Source: an uncultured Pseudomonadales bacterium (lineage in GTDB: Bacteria; Pseudomonadota; Gammaproteobacteria; Pseudomonadales; Azotimanducaceae). Taken from it: a stretch of DNA of 64,000 nucleotides. Numbering within the stretch: position 1 is the stretch's first letter; every line of letters starts with the position of its first letter. The stretch is from the NCBI GenBank assembly GCA_958296025.1, contig OY282430.1, forward strand, positions 2,356,001 through 2,420,000, in the 5' to 3' direction. A program made the position numbers and the translations under genes. Below, one piece after another: positions 43,437 to 53,394 of this stretch. Under the pieces are notes generated by a model. That model made no database searches. It had not been told where the DNA came from and saw only the letters and a program-made list of their open reading frames with translations.

Positions 43437-44405
43437 TCAATTGTCCAAGATCCGCCGCCCTTCGGCATCGCGTTTGGCCAAATTCCAACGCAAGGCGCGG
43501 CAGGCTTCATCCATGGCGTGGTTGGCGGCTTCAATGGCTTGCGGCATGCCGAAGAAGCCGTGGATCATGCCCTTGTACTCGGTGAGGTCCGCTGTTACGC
43601 CAGCGTCCTGCAAGGCTTGGGCGTAGGCCACCCCTTCGTCACGCAGGGGATCGAACTCGGCCACCTGCAGCAAGGCCTTCGGCAGGCCGGCGAGGTTGCC
43701 CCTGATGGGTGCGGCGTAAGGTTCCTGACGTTGCTCAACCCTTGGCGCATAGTGGTCCCAAAACCATTGCATGGCGCGGCGGCTGAGCAGATAGCCCACC
43801 GCGTTTTCCCTGTAGGACGGCCGCTCGAAGTCCGCCTCAATGACCGGATAGACCAACAGTTGAAAGATGATGTTCGGACCACCCCGGTCCCGGGCCATGA
43901 GGGCCGTGGCGGCGGCCAAGTTGCCGCCGGCGCTGTCTCCGCCCACCGCCAAACGGCCTGCGTCAACGTCCAACTCTTCGGCGTGTTCCGCCACCCAGGC
44001 GGTGGCTTGGTAGCAGTCCCGCACGGCGCCTGGATAGGGGGTTTCCGGCGCCAGCCGATAATCGACGGCAACCACCGTGACGGCGGACCCGGCGCAAAGC
44101 CGGCGGCAAGTTTCGTCATGGCTCTCCAAGCCGCCGATCACCCAGCCGCCGCCGTGAAAATAGATCAGAACGGCGCTCGGGCCACTGCCCGCAAGCCGGC
44201 CTTTCGGACGATACACGCGCACCGCAATGTCCCCGTCAGGACCGCTGGCGATGCGGTCCAACACGTCCCCCACCGAGGTTGGCGCTTGTGGCGGCGGCGC
44301 TAGGGAAAACTCCCGCGCTTGCGTGGGCGTCAGTTCGCTGAAGTCCCTCATGCCGAGGGCCTTGAGCTGATCCAATAGATCGCGGCAGTCCTGCGCCAAT
44401 GGCAT
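43437..44405 (-). CDS. HSL-type alpha/beta hydrolase (esterase/lipase)
   Basis: 322 residues of the hormone-sensitive-lipase group. The oxyanion motif is YFHGGGWVIGGLESHDE, the nucleophile elbow is GGDSAGGNLAAA, the acid is in EFDPLRDEG and the His is in GMIHGFFGMPQA. It hydrolyses short-chain esters, and its location is cytoplasmic because no signal peptide is present. The ATG at 44405 has AAGGGGGAA upstream; the frame upstream of it is non-homologous. Divergent from the methylmalonyl-CoA mutase gene. Confidence 0.9.
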   Translation of the reverse strand: MPLAQDCRDLLDQLKALGMRDFSELTPTQAREFSLAPPPQAPTSVGDVLDRIASGPDGDIAVRVYRPKGRLAGSGPSAVLIYFHGGGWVIGGLESHDETCRRLCAGSAVTVVAVDYRLAPETPYPGAVRDCYQATAWVAEHAEELDVDAGRLAVGGDSAGGNLAAATALMARDRGGPNIIFQLLVYPVIEADFERPSYRENAVGYLLSRRAMQWFWDHYAPRVEQRQEPYAAPIRGNLAGLPKALLQVAEFDPLRDEGVAYAQALQDAGVTADLTEYKGMIHGFFGMPQAIEAANHAMDEACRALRWNLAKRDAEGRRILDN

Positions 44406-44528
44406 GACGATTCCCCCTTGTCCGCTAAGTTTGCGCACAAGCCCATTATGCGGCATGGACGGGAGAAAGAGGACATCGCAGTTTTGGACCGACAGCAGCC
44501 GGCGGCTATCATGCGCCCTTAAGCACGT

Positions 44529-44537
44529 TGTTATAAT
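44529..44537 (+). promoter_or_regulatory. Extended -10 promoter of methylmalonyl-CoA mutase
   Basis: TG, one base, TATAAT: a consensus extended -10 hexamer 35 bp before the ATG. No good -35 element is seen, as expected for an extended -10 promoter. The divergent esterase gene begins 124 bp to the left. Confidence 0.6.
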
Positions 44538-44572
44538 TTCTCCATCCTTACCCATTCAAAGGAATAGATTTG

Positions 44573-46711
44573 ATGGCTCAACCCGTCCCAGACGACTGGC
44601 GCAACTTGGCGGACCAAGAGCTGCGCGGCAGGCCCCTCGACGCCCTCAACTGGCAAACGCCGGAGGGCATTGAGGTCAGGCCGCTCTACACGGCGGCGGA
44701 CCTTGAGGAACTGTCCCACCTCGACAGTCTGCCTGGGCTTGCCCCCTTCGTGCGCGGCCCAAGGGCCACGATGTACGCCAACCGGCCTTGGACCATTCGC
44801 CAATACGCCGGCTTCTCCACAGCCGAGGAATCCAACCGCTTCTATCGAGACAATCTGACCGCCGGTCAGAAGGGGCTTTCCGTGGCCTTCGACCTAGCCA
44901 CCCACAGGGGCTATGACTCCGATCATCCCCGGGTGGCCGGGGATGTGGGCAAGGCCGGAGTGGCCATAGACTCCGTGGAAGACATGAAGATCCTCTTCCA
45001 AGGCATCCCCTTGGATCAGCTGTCCGTCTCCATGACGATGAACGGCGCGGTACTGCCGGTGCTGGCCGGCTACATCGTCGCCGGGGAGGAGCAGGGGGTG
45101 GCGCCGGCAGCCCTGTCCGGCACCATTCAGAACGACATCCTCAAGGAATTCATGGTACGCAACACCTACATCTATCCGCCGCAGGAGAGCATGCGCATCG
45201 TGTCGGACATCATCGCCCACACCGCCGAACACATGCCTAGATTCAATTCCATTTCCATATCCGGCTACCACATGCAGGAGGCCGGCGCCGACTTGGTGCA
45301 GGAAGTGGCCTTCACCCTGGCGGACGGCGTCGAATACGTCCGGGCGGCGCTGGCCACCGGCATGGACATCGACAAATTTGCGCCGCGCCTTTCCTTCTTC
45401 TTCTGCATCGGCATGAACTTTTTCATGGAGGTGGCCAAGCTGCGGGCGGCGCGCTTTCTTTGGGCGCAGCTGATGGCCCAGTTCAAGCCGCGCAACCCAG
45501 CCTCCTCCATGCTGCGCACCCACTGCCAAACCTCCGGCGTTTCCTTGCAGGAGCAGGACCCTTACAACAACGTGGTGCGCACCACCATCGAGGCCTTGGC
45601 GGCGGTGCTCGGCGGCACCCAAAGCCTGCACACCAACGCCTTTGACGAAGCCCTCGCCCTGCCCACTCCGTTCTCCGCCCGCATTGCCCGCAACACGCAG
45701 ATCATCATCGCCGAGGAATCCGGCGTCACGCGCACCGTGGATCCCTTGGGCGGCAGCTATTATGTGGAAAGCCTAACCGACGCCATCGTCGTCGAAGCCG
45801 GCAAGCTGATCGATGAAGTGGAGGCCCTGGGCGGCATGACCAAGGCGGTGGCCGAGGGCCTTCCCAAGCAGCGCATTGAAGAAACCGCCGCCCGCCGCCA
45901 AGCCCGCATCGAACGGGGCGAGGAGGTGATCGTCGGCGTCAACAAGCATCGCCTGGAGGCGGAGAACGCGGAGGTTGACATCCTGCAAATCGACAACGCC
46001 AAGGTGCGGGAGGCGCAGATACGACGGTTGCAGGGGGTTAGGGAAATGCGCGACGAAGGCCAAACCCAAGCCGCCTTGAACGACTTGACGCAGGCCGCCG
46101 CCAACGGCACCGACAACCTGCTCGCGCTCAGCATCGCCGCGGTGCGGCACAGGGCCACGGTGGGCGAGGTGTCCGGCGCTTTGGAAAAGACCTGGGGTCG
46201 CCATCATGCGCTGGTGCGCATCACCAAGGGCGTGTATGGCGGCGTCCATGCGGACAGCAAAGCCTTTCAGAAGGTGGTGCGGGAAATCCAAGTCTTCACG
46301 GAATTTGAAGGCCGGGCACCGAGCATTCTGGTGGTCAAGCTGGGGCAGGACGGCCACGACCGCGGCGCCAAGGTAATCTGCAACGCTTTTGCGGACCTCG
46401 GTTTTGACACGCACGCCGGGGAATTGTTTCAGACGCCGGCGGAAGCGGCCCAAGAGGCCGCCCGCCTCGACGTGCATGTGGTGGGCTTCTCCACTCTGGC
46501 CGGCGGTCACCGCACCTTGACCCCGCAGCTTGTCGAAGCCTTGCGGGCACAGAGCTTGGGCGATGTGGTGGTGGTCTGCGGCGGCATCATTCCGCAGCAG
46601 GACCACGCCTTTCTGCTCGATGCCGGAGTGGCCGCCATCTTCGGCCCCGGCAGCAACATTCCACAGGCGGCCAGCGACATCCTGAGGCGCATTCCGGGCA
46701 GGAACCGCTAA
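44573..46711 (+). CDS. scpA: Methylmalonyl-CoA mutase, single-chain form
   Basis: 712 residues, about the length of E. coli ScpA. It converts (R)-methylmalonyl-CoA to succinyl-CoA with adenosylcobalamin. The N-terminal TIM barrel shows [40 protein letters not shown] and [12 protein letters not shown]; the C-terminal cobalamin domain has [15 protein letters not shown] (DxHxxG, His as lower cobalt ligand, about residue 597) followed by GFSTLAGGH and the [11 protein letters not shown] segment. Start ATG at 44573 with AAAGGA upstream; a TTG one codon earlier is less likely. Together with the epimerase and propionyl-CoA carboxylase this completes the propionate route. No MeaB chaperone gene is seen. 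Confidence 0.95.
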   Translation: MAQPVPDDWRNLADQELRGRPLDALNWQTPEGIEVRPLYTAADLEELSHLDSLPGLAPFVRGPRATMYANRPWTIRQYAGFSTAEESNRFYRDNLTAGQKGLSVAFDLATHRGYDSDHPRVAGDVGKAGVAIDSVEDMKILFQGIPLDQLSVSMTMNGAVLPVLAGYIVAGEEQGVAPAALSGTIQNDILKEFMVRNTYIYPPQESMRIVSDIIAHTAEHMPRFNSISISGYHMQEAGADLVQEVAFTLADGVEYVRAALATGMDIDKFAPRLSFFFCIGMNFFMEVAKLRAARFLWAQLMAQFKPRNPASSMLRTHCQTSGVSLQEQDPYNNVVRTTIEALAAVLGGTQSLHTNAFDEALALPTPFSARIARNTQIIIAEESGVTRTVDPLGGSYYVESLTDAIVVEAGKLIDEVEALGGMTKAVAEGLPKQRIEETAARRQARIERGEEVIVGVNKHRLEAENAEVDILQIDNAKVREAQIRRLQGVREMRDEGQTQAALNDLTQAAANGTDNLLALSIAAVRHRATVGEVSGALEKTWGRHHALVRITKGVYGGVHADSKAFQKVVREIQVFTEFEGRAPSILVVKLGQDGHDRGAKVICNAFADLGFDTHAGELFQTPAEAAQEAARLDVHVVGFSTLAGGHRTLTPQLVEALRAQSLGDVVVVCGGIIPQQDHAFLLDAGVAAIFGPGSNIPQAASDILRRIPGRNR

Positions 46712-46722
46712 TGGGTTGTGGA

Positions 46723-46755
46723 TGGTCCGTTCTTGACCGGGGCGAAACCGGACCA
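46723..46755 (+). terminator. Inverted repeat after methylmalonyl-CoA mutase
   Basis: TGGTCCG and CGGACCA, perfect 7-bp arms with a 19-bp spacer, starting 12 bp after the mutase stop. There is no T-run, so termination is uncertain; it may instead be an mRNA stability hairpin before the epimerase gene. Confidence 0.3.
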
Positions 46756-46850
46756 ATGCGCGAAGTTTCAAGTACCGCCACAGCCACCTGCCGGGCCAAC
46801 GCCATCGCCTCGTCAGAGCCCCAGCGCTGCATTGGTCGAAGGAGAAACCC

Positions 46851-47270
46851 GTGCTCGGAAGATTGAACCATGTCGCCATCGTCGTGCCGGACCTGAAGGC
46901 GGCGGCGGAACTGTATCGAAGCCAACTGGAAGCGCAGGTCTCCGCCCCCCTGCCGCTGCCGGACCACGGCGTAACCACGGTGTTCGTGGAACTGCCCAAC
47001 AGCAAGATCGAACTGCTGCATCCCTTGGGGGAGAACTCCCCGGTGGCGAATTTCTTGGCCAATAACCCCAGCGGCGGCATGCACCACATCTGCTATGAGG
47101 TGCGGGACATCGACGCCGCCATCGAACATCTAAAAAGCAAGGGCGCGCGTGTGCTGGGGGACGGCAAGCCCAAGACCGGGGCACACAACCTGCCGGTGGT
47201 GTTCCTGCATCCCAAGGATTTCTGCGGCACCCTGATCGAACTGGAGGAAGTGCCTGCGGTTCCTTCATAG
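46851..47270 (+). CDS. mce: Methylmalonyl-CoA epimerase
   Basis: 139 residues of the glyoxalase/VOC fold. The start LNHVAIVVPDLKAAAELYR and the metal-binding positions in HHICYEVRDIDAAIEHL and LIELEE match methylmalonyl-CoA epimerase, which interconverts the (S) product of propionyl-CoA carboxylase and the (R) substrate of the mutase. The GTG at 46851 has AAGGAG 6 bp upstream and no better ATG exists. It follows the mutase gene on the same strand after 139 bp. Confidence 0.92.
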   Translation: MLGRLNHVAIVVPDLKAAAELYRSQLEAQVSAPLPLPDHGVTTVFVELPNSKIELLHPLGENSPVANFLANNPSGGMHHICYEVRDIDAAIEHLKSKGARVLGDGKPKTGAHNLPVVFLHPKDFCGTLIELEEVPAVPS

Positions 47271-47357
47271 GGAAGCGCCGCATCATTCATAGACAAGCGC
47301 CGCATTCCAAAAAACGCCGCAAGCGACGATAAATTTGCAAAAAATGCGCCTTATTGT

Positions 47358-47387
47358 TTGTTTTTGGTTGCAAAACTGCGCTAGCAT
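47358..47387 (+). promoter_or_regulatory. Promoter candidate of the histone-like gene
   Basis: TTGTTT (47358-47363) and TAGCAT (47382-47387) with 18-bp spacing in unusually AT-rich DNA (47330-47385), 41 bp before the ATG. The match to sigma-70 hexamers is fair, and the AT-richness stands out from the GC-rich surroundings. Confidence 0.45.
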
Positions 47388-47428
47388 TCGCGCACCTTCG
47401 GTTCAAACACCCAACAGGGAGCTGCAAT

Positions 47429-48133
47429 ATGGTTAATTTCGGCAAGGCACTGCGCGATCTGACCGGCATTCGTGACCGCGTCAAGGCGCAAATGGACAAG
47501 GACTACGCCAAGGGCGAGTACGGCAAACTCGGCGACACCGCGTCCGTTTTGAAGGCGGTGGAGGCCGCCATTGAGCAAGTTAACGCGGTTGACGCATCAG
47601 CCGCCGCACCCGCACCAACCCGGGCACCCCGTCGCAAGAAGGCTGCCCCGGCCGCCAAGCAACCCGCAAAGGCGCCCAAGGCCGCAAAGGTACCGGCGGC
47701 GGCACCGGCCGCACCGGCTGCGGCACCGGCACCGGCGAAGCGTCAGATAGGCGGCAAACAGGGCTATCCGAAATTCGCCAGGGCCGGCAAGAAACTTGTT
47801 GAGATCAAGTGGAATGCCAAGAAGAATGGCGAGCAGCGCCATCGCATGGATTACGGCACGGTCTCCTTGTTCACCAAGGCCATCAACAAGAACGGTGGCA
47901 AGGTTTTCCGCAAGAACCTTCTGACCGATGTGACCACCAAGGAGGGCAACAAGCTGCCACTGCATCAGGTGTATAGCGTTCTCGGCTGGCTGCTTTCCAA
48001 CGAGGCCATCGTCAAGAAGGGGCGTGGGGACTACCACCCCAACCCGGAAAAGATGGCCCTTGCGGCGCTCAAGGAAACCTTCAACGCTTTGCCGAACGAA
48101 GGCACCCAAAGGGTTTCCAGCAAGAAGAAGTAG
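47429..48133 (+). CDS. Histone-H1-like basic protein
   Basis: 234 residues. The N-terminal part (1 to about 55) is helical (LRDLTGIRDRVKAQMDKDYAKGEYGKLGD, VLKAVEAAIEQVNA). The middle (about 56-108) is a Lys/Ala/Pro-rich tail with PRRKKAAPAAKQPAKAPKAAK, like eukaryotic H1 tails or AlgP. The C-terminal part (about 109-234) is a basic globular domain: QRHRMDYGTVSLFTKAINKNGGKVFRKNLL, then LPLHQVYSVLGWLLSNEAIVKKGRGDYHP, which reads like a winged helix. It probably binds DNA and may organise the nucleoid; I cannot name the family. The ATG has AGGGAG upstream and a fitting promoter. Single gene. Confidence 0.7.
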   Translation: MVNFGKALRDLTGIRDRVKAQMDKDYAKGEYGKLGDTASVLKAVEAAIEQVNAVDASAAAPAPTRAPRRKKAAPAAKQPAKAPKAAKVPAAAPAAPAAAPAPAKRQIGGKQGYPKFARAGKKLVEIKWNAKKNGEQRHRMDYGTVSLFTKAINKNGGKVFRKNLLTDVTTKEGNKLPLHQVYSVLGWLLSNEAIVKKGRGDYHPNPEKMALAALKETFNALPNEGTQRVSSKKK

Positions 48134-48194
48134 GCCGCGGCGCGGATGTGGCGGCGTTGGCCCAAGCGCACAGGGTCGCGTCGCCCCAAGCGCC

Positions 48195-50180
48195 CTACTC
48201 GAACTCCAGGATCGGTTGATCCAACTCCAGGCTGTCGCCTTCCTTGGCGAGGGTTGCCTTGACCTTCACATCAGCCGCAGCCCGCAGGCTGTTTTCCATC
48301 TTCATGGCCTCCACCACGGCGAGCTCATCACCGGCCTTCACCTCGTCCCCCACCTCAACCGTCCGGCGCACCAAAAGCCCGGGCATGGGCGACAGCAGGA
48401 AGCGGCTTAGATCCGGCGGCGCCTTTTCGATCATGTGACGGATCAGTTCGGCCCCGGCCAGGGTCAGCACCAAGGCGGAGACTTCCGCGCCCCGGTGCCG
48501 CAGCCGATAGCCGGCGCCCTCGTCATCCACCTGCACATGAACCAAGGCACCGTTGACGCTGGCGCTAAAGATGGCCTCGCCGGGCTGCCATCTGGTTTGG
48601 ACGGAATAGACGGCATCATCGCAGGTCACCGCAAAGCCGCCCTGCTCTTGCACAATGCGCACAGGATGCTGGGTCTGGCCGACGGCCACCACCCAATCCT
48701 CACCACCCGAATGGTCGAAGCGGCGGCTGTGGCCGTTGATCCGCGCCGCCCTTGCGCTGCGCAGCAGATGCGTCACAGCCACTGCGACCAAGGGTATTTT
48801 GGCGTCGGGTAAATGGGCGCCATCCGCCTTGAAGCCGCCGGCAAACTCTTCGGCAATGAAGTTGGTGGTCAGCCGGCCGGCGCGAAACCTAGGATGACCG
48901 ACCACCGCATTGAGGAAGCTGGCGTTGTGCTGAACACCGCGAATGCAGTAGGCATCCAAGGCATCCTGCATGGCGTCCATGGCTTGGTCGCGGCCCGCGC
49001 CGTAGGTGACGAGCTTGGCGATCATGGGATCGTAGAACATGGACACTTCGCCGCCCACTGATACGCCGGCATCCACCCGCACGCTGGCGCTGGCCGGCGG
49101 CGGCTGATATTTAGTCAACCGGCCAGTGGAGGGCAGGAAGTTGCGCAAGGGATCCTCAGCGTAAAGCCGGGCTTCAATGGCCCAGCCCTTCTGTTGGATG
49201 TCCGCCTGCGTCAAGGGCAGGGCTTCACCGGCAGCGATGCGGATCATCCATTCCACCAAGTCCTGCCCAGTCACCCATTCCGTGACGGGATGCTCCACCT
49301 GCAGGCGAGTGTTCATCTCCAGGAAATAAAAGTTCTTATCCGCATCAACGATGAACTCCACGGTGCCGGCGGAGACGTAGCCCACCGCCCGAGCGAGGGC
49401 GATGGCCTGATCTCCCATCGCCCGACGGGTGGCCGGATCGATGCAGGGCGAGGGGGATTCCTCAATGACCTTTTGATGGCGTCTTTGCACGGAGCACTCC
49501 CGCTCCCCCAAATGCAGGATGTTGCCGTGCCGGTCCGCGATAATCTGCATTTCGATGTGCCGGGGTTGTTCGATGAACTTCTCGGCAAACACGCGGTCGT
49601 CGCCGAAACTGGACTTGGCCTCGTTGGCCGCCCGGGCAAAACCCTGCCGGCATTCGGCGTCGTCATGGACCACGCGCATGCCCTTGCCGCCACCCCCGGC
49701 ACTGGCCTTGAGCATCACCGGATAGCCGATCTCGGCGGCGACTTGCACTGCCTCGTCCGGCCCCGCCAAGATGCCGTCATAGCCGGGAATGCAGTTGACG
49801 CCCGCTTCCTGGGCGATGCGCTTGGAAGTGATCTTGTCTCCCATGCTGGTGATGGCCGCCGGCCCGGGTCCGATGAAGACGACGTTCGCCTCTTTCAGGG
49901 CTTCGGCAAATTGAGCGTTTTCCGACAAAAACCCGTAGCCTGGATGCACCGCTTCGGCACCAGTGGCGGCCACCGCCTCCAGTACGCGGTCGATGCGCAG
50001 ATAGCTGGCGCTGGCAGGCGCCTCACCGATGCGCACTGCCTCATCCGCCATTTGCACATGCAGGGCGTCAGCGTCGGCGTCCGAATGCACGGACACGGTG
50101 GCGATGCCCATCTGCTTGGCGGTTCTCATGACTCGGCAGGCGATCTCCCCCCGGTTGGCGATCAGAATCTTTTTGAACAT
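48195..50180 (-). CDS. pccA: Propionyl-CoA carboxylase, biotin-carrying alpha subunit
   Basis: 661 residues from the ATG at 50180. Biotin carboxylase domain: KILIANRGEIACRVMRTAK, HPGYGFLSEN, the Gly-rich ATP loop KASAGGGGKGMRVV, and EMNTRLQVEHPVTE (to about residue 450). A BT-like linker domain follows. The C-terminal biotinyl domain has the biotin attachment site EAMKMEN. The partner subunit lies directly upstream with a 12-bp gap, and mutase and epimerase genes are close by, so propionyl-CoA is the likely substrate; a methylcrotonyl or acetyl-CoA role is less likely. A TTG two codons earlier is also possible. Confidence 0.9.
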   Translation of the reverse strand: MFKKILIANRGEIACRVMRTAKQMGIATVSVHSDADADALHVQMADEAVRIGEAPASASYLRIDRVLEAVAATGAEAVHPGYGFLSENAQFAEALKEANVVFIGPGPAAITSMGDKITSKRIAQEAGVNCIPGYDGILAGPDEAVQVAAEIGYPVMLKASAGGGGKGMRVVHDDAECRQGFARAANEAKSSFGDDRVFAEKFIEQPRHIEMQIIADRHGNILHLGERECSVQRRHQKVIEESPSPCIDPATRRAMGDQAIALARAVGYVSAGTVEFIVDADKNFYFLEMNTRLQVEHPVTEWVTGQDLVEWMIRIAAGEALPLTQADIQQKGWAIEARLYAEDPLRNFLPSTGRLTKYQPPPASASVRVDAGVSVGGEVSMFYDPMIAKLVTYGAGRDQAMDAMQDALDAYCIRGVQHNASFLNAVVGHPRFRAGRLTTNFIAEEFAGGFKADGAHLPDAKIPLVAVAVTHLLRSARAARINGHSRRFDHSGGEDWVVAVGQTQHPVRIVQEQGGFAVTCDDAVYSVQTRWQPGEAIFSASVNGALVHVQVDDEGAGYRLRHRGAEVSALVLTLAGAELIRHMIEKAPPDLSRFLLSPMPGLLVRRTVEVGDEVKAGDELAVVEAMKMENSLRAAADVKVKATLAKEGDSLELDQPILEFE

Positions 50181-50192
50181 CGCCAACCCGCC

Positions 50193-51725
50193 CTACAGCG
50201 GAATGTTGCCGTGCTTGCGCCAAGGGTTCCGCAACCGTTTGTCGCGCAGCATGACGAAGGCCTTGCAGAGGCGTCGGCGGCTTTCGTGCGGCCTGATGAC
50301 GTCATCCACATAGCCGCGGCTGGCGGCGACGAAGGGATTGGCGAACTTCTCCTGATACGCATCGGTGCGTGCCTGAATCAAGGCGGCGTCGTTCTTGTCC
50401 TTGCGGAAGATGATCTCCACGGCCCCCTTGGCCCCCATGACGGCGATCTCCGCGCTCGGCCAAGCGAAATTCACATCGCCACGCAGATGCTTGGAGGCCA
50501 TCACGTCGTAGGCGCCGCCGTAGGCCTTGCGCGTGATCAAAGTGACCTTGGGCACGGTGCATTCGGCGTAGGCGTACAGCAGCTTGGCGCCGTTCTTGAT
50601 GATGCCGCCGTACTCCTGGGCGGTGCCCGGCATGAAGCCTGGCACATCCACTAGGGTCAGGATGGGGATGTTAAAGGCGTCGCAGAAGCGCACGAAGCGA
50701 GCGCCCTTCTTGGAGGAGTCGATGTCCAGGCAGCCGGCCAGCACCATGGGCTGGTTGGCGACCACCCCGACGGTGCTGCCCTCCAAGCGAATGAAGCCGA
50801 TGACGATGTTCTTGGCGTAGTCCGGCTGCAATTCAAAGAAGGTTCCCTCGTCCGCGATCGCATGGATGGCTTCAATGATGTTGTAGGGCTTGGCCGGATC
50901 CGCCGGCACCAAGGTGTTCAAGGCCGGGCAGGCGCGGTCCGTCGGATCACTGGTCGGCCAGCGGGGCGGCTGCTCCCGGTTGTTGGGCGGCAGGTAGTCG
51001 AAGAAGCGGCGGGTCAGCAGCAGCGCCTCCACGTCATTGGCGATGGCCAAATCCGCCACGCCGGACTTGCGGCTATGCACCCCGGCGCCGCCTAGCTGTT
51101 CGGCAGTGACCACCTCATGGGTAACGGTGCGCACCACCTCCGGCCCGGTGACGAACATGTAGGAGGAATCCTCCACCATGAAGATGAAGTCCGTCATGGC
51201 CGGGGAATAGACGGCGCCGCCGGCGCAGGGACCCATGATGACGGAAAGCTGCGGCACCACCCCGGAGGCAAGCACGTTGCGCTGGAAGATTTCCGCGTAG
51301 CCGCCAAGAGACGCCACCCCCTCCTGGATTCTGGCGCCGCCGGAATCGTTGAGGCCGATCAGCGGAGCGCCCACCTTCATGGCCTGGTCCATCACCTTGC
51401 AGATCTTCTCGGCATGGGCCTCGGACAGCGCCCCGCCGAAAACGGTGAAGTCTTGGCTGAACACGAAGGTCAGGCGACCGTTGATGGCGCCGTAGCCGGT
51501 CACCACCCCGTCGCCGGGAATTTTTTGCGCGTCCATGCCGAAGTCCGTGCAGCGGTGCTCCACGAAGCGGTCCCATTCCTCAAAGCTGCCCTCGTCGAGC
51601 AGCAGGCCGATGCGCTCCCGGGCGGTCAGCTTGCCCTTGGCGTGTTGCTGATCGATGCGCCGCTGGCCACCGCCGAGGGCCGCGGCGGCGGCCTTGGCCT
51701 CCAGCTGTTCGATATTGCTTTGCAT
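50193..51725 (-). CDS. pccB: Propionyl-CoA carboxylase, carboxyltransferase beta subunit
   Basis: 510 residues of the decarboxylase/carboxyltransferase fold, transferring carboxyl from biotin to propionyl-CoA to give (S)-methylmalonyl-CoA. N-terminal parts: [77 protein letters not shown], and a glycine-rich oxyanion [18 protein letters not shown]-terminal parts: [19 protein letters not shown] and [19 protein letters not shown]. This pattern is that of PCC beta rather than methylcrotonyl type. The ATG at 51725 has AGGGAAA upstream. Operon with the alpha subunit gene. Confidence 0.92.
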   Translation of the reverse strand: MQSNIEQLEAKAAAAALGGGQRRIDQQHAKGKLTARERIGLLLDEGSFEEWDRFVEHRCTDFGMDAQKIPGDGVVTGYGAINGRLTFVFSQDFTVFGGALSEAHAEKICKVMDQAMKVGAPLIGLNDSGGARIQEGVASLGGYAEIFQRNVLASGVVPQLSVIMGPCAGGAVYSPAMTDFIFMVEDSSYMFVTGPEVVRTVTHEVVTAEQLGGAGVHSRKSGVADLAIANDVEALLLTRRFFDYLPPNNREQPPRWPTSDPTDRACPALNTLVPADPAKPYNIIEAIHAIADEGTFFELQPDYAKNIVIGFIRLEGSTVGVVANQPMVLAGCLDIDSSKKGARFVRFCDAFNIPILTLVDVPGFMPGTAQEYGGIIKNGAKLLYAYAECTVPKVTLITRKAYGGAYDVMASKHLRGDVNFAWPSAEIAVMGAKGAVEIIFRKDKNDAALIQARTDAYQEKFANPFVAASRGYVDDVIRPHESRRRLCKAFVMLRDKRLRNPWRKHGNIPL

Positions 51726-51841
51726 CTGGTTTCCCTGCTTTTTAAGCCGGCGCGGGAGCATACCCGCATTTCAGTGCGTTCTGGAAATTCCAGAATGGCT
51801 GCGGCGCATCCTCCGCCCCCTTCCTGTGCGGAGCGGACATG

Positions 51842-51852
51842 GCGACAGGACA
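51842..51852 (-). repeat. Possible short end of the MITE-like element
   Basis: GCGACAGGACA followed by TTAG matches 11 bp of the element terminus (variant GCG form). The match is short and may be chance. It lies between the gltD stop and the pccB start. Confidence 0.25.
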
Positions 51853-51872
51853 TTAGCCAAGGCTGCATTCGC

Positions 51873-53336
51873 TCAGGGCAACTCCGTGGCGCCCATCAGG
51901 TAGCGGTCCACTTCCCTAGCCGCCTCCCGACCCTCGTTGATGGCCCAAACCACCAAGGACTGGCCGCGCCGGCAGTCCCCGGCGGCGAACACCTTGTCCA
52001 CGCTGGTTTGATAAAGGCCGTAGTCGGCCTGATAGTTGCTGCGCTTGTCGTGGGCAAGACCGAGGGGTTCGGAGACCTCATGCTCCGGGCCCAGGAAGCC
52101 CATCGCCAGCAGCACCAGGTCCGCCGGCCAGCGCCGTTCGCTGCCCGGCACGTCTTTGAACTTGCCGTTTTCAAAAGCCACATCGACTGTGCGCACCGCC
52201 TTGACGCAACCGTTGCCGTCATCCACAAACTCTTTCGAGGAAATGAGGTATTCGCGGGGGTCGGCGCCGAACTTGGCGGCGGACTCCTCGTGGGCGTAAT
52301 CGACTCGATAAATCACCGGCCAGGTGGGCCAGGGGTTGTGCGCCGCCCGCTCATCCGGAGGCTTGGGAAAGAGTTCGAAGTTGACCAAGCTGCGGCAGCC
52401 GTGGCGCAGGGAGGTGCCGATGCAGTCCGCGCCGGTGTCGCCACCGCCGATGACCACCACACGCTTGTCCTGCGCCGAAATGAAGGCGCCGTCGGCATGG
52501 TTGGAATCCAGCAGGCTCTTGGTGTTGCAGGTGAGGAATTCCATGGCGAAATGGACGCCGTCCAAGCCGCGTCCGGGGATGGGCAAGTCCCTGGGCGTCG
52601 TGGCGCCGGTGGCCAGCAGCAGCGCATCGTGCTCTGCGCGCAGCGTTCGAACGTCCAAACTGCCGTTGGCGCCCCCCGCCACCGTCGTGTTGGGATGGAA
52701 GGCAACGCCCTCCTCCGCCATCAAGCGCAGCCGCCGTTGCACAACGACGTTCTTGTCCAGCTTCATGTTGGGAATGCCGTACATCAGCAGCCCGCCGATG
52801 CGGTCCGCCCGCTCAAACACCGTCACCCGATGGCCGGCGCGGTTCAATTGCTGGGCGGCGGCCAGCCCGGCGGGGCCGGAGCCGACCACGGCCACCCGCT
52901 TGCCGGTGCGCCGCGGCGGCGGTTGCGGCCGCACCCAACCTTCGGCGAAGCCGCGGTCGATGATGGCCATCTCGATGTTCTTGATGGTCACCGCCGGGTC
53001 GGTGATGCCAAGCACGCAAGCGCCCTCGCAGGGGGCCGGGCAGACGCGGCCGGTGAACTCCGGGAAGTTGTTGGTCTTATGCAGCCGCTCCAACGCCTCG
53101 CGCCAGTGACCGCGATAGACCAGATCGTTCCATTCGGGAATCAGGTTGTGGATGGGGCAGCCGTCGTTGGACTGGCAAAAGGGCACGCCACAATCCATGC
53201 AGCGGGCACCCTGGACGGCAAGGCGCCCTTCGTCGTGCTCGGTGTAGATTTCCTTAAAGTCCGCCAAGCGCGCCTTGGCGTCCCGATAGGGCGCCGCTTG
53301 GCGTTGGAACTCCATGAACCCCGTTGCTTTGCCCAC
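51873..53336 (-). CDS. gltD: Glutamate synthase (NADPH) small subunit
   Basis: 487 residues. The N-terminal 4Fe-4S region shows [27 protein letters not shown] and [13 protein letters not shown]. The FAD-binding motif is [17 protein letters not shown], and the NADPH-binding motif is [15 protein letters not shown]; the end [21 protein letters not shown] is the FAD-anchoring segment. It passes NADPH electrons to the large subunit. The GTG start ([12 protein letters not shown]) fits proteobacterial relatives. It follows gltB by 58 bp and ends the operon. Confidence 0.95.
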   Translation of the reverse strand: MGKATGFMEFQRQAAPYRDAKARLADFKEIYTEHDEGRLAVQGARCMDCGVPFCQSNDGCPIHNLIPEWNDLVYRGHWREALERLHKTNNFPEFTGRVCPAPCEGACVLGITDPAVTIKNIEMAIIDRGFAEGWVRPQPPPRRTGKRVAVVGSGPAGLAAAQQLNRAGHRVTVFERADRIGGLLMYGIPNMKLDKNVVVQRRLRLMAEEGVAFHPNTTVAGGANGSLDVRTLRAEHDALLLATGATTPRDLPIPGRGLDGVHFAMEFLTCNTKSLLDSNHADGAFISAQDKRVVVIGGGDTGADCIGTSLRHGCRSLVNFELFPKPPDERAAHNPWPTWPVIYRVDYAHEESAAKFGADPREYLISSKEFVDDGNGCVKAVRTVDVAFENGKFKDVPGSERRWPADLVLLAMGFLGPEHEVSEPLGLAHDKRSNYQADYGLYQTSVDKVFAAGDCRRGQSLVVWAINEGREAAREVDRYLMGATELP

Positions 53337-53394
53337 TCGCTCGACAGCCCACTGGATTCCTGAACGCCGCGCCTAGGGTGACGAACCCAGGGCG

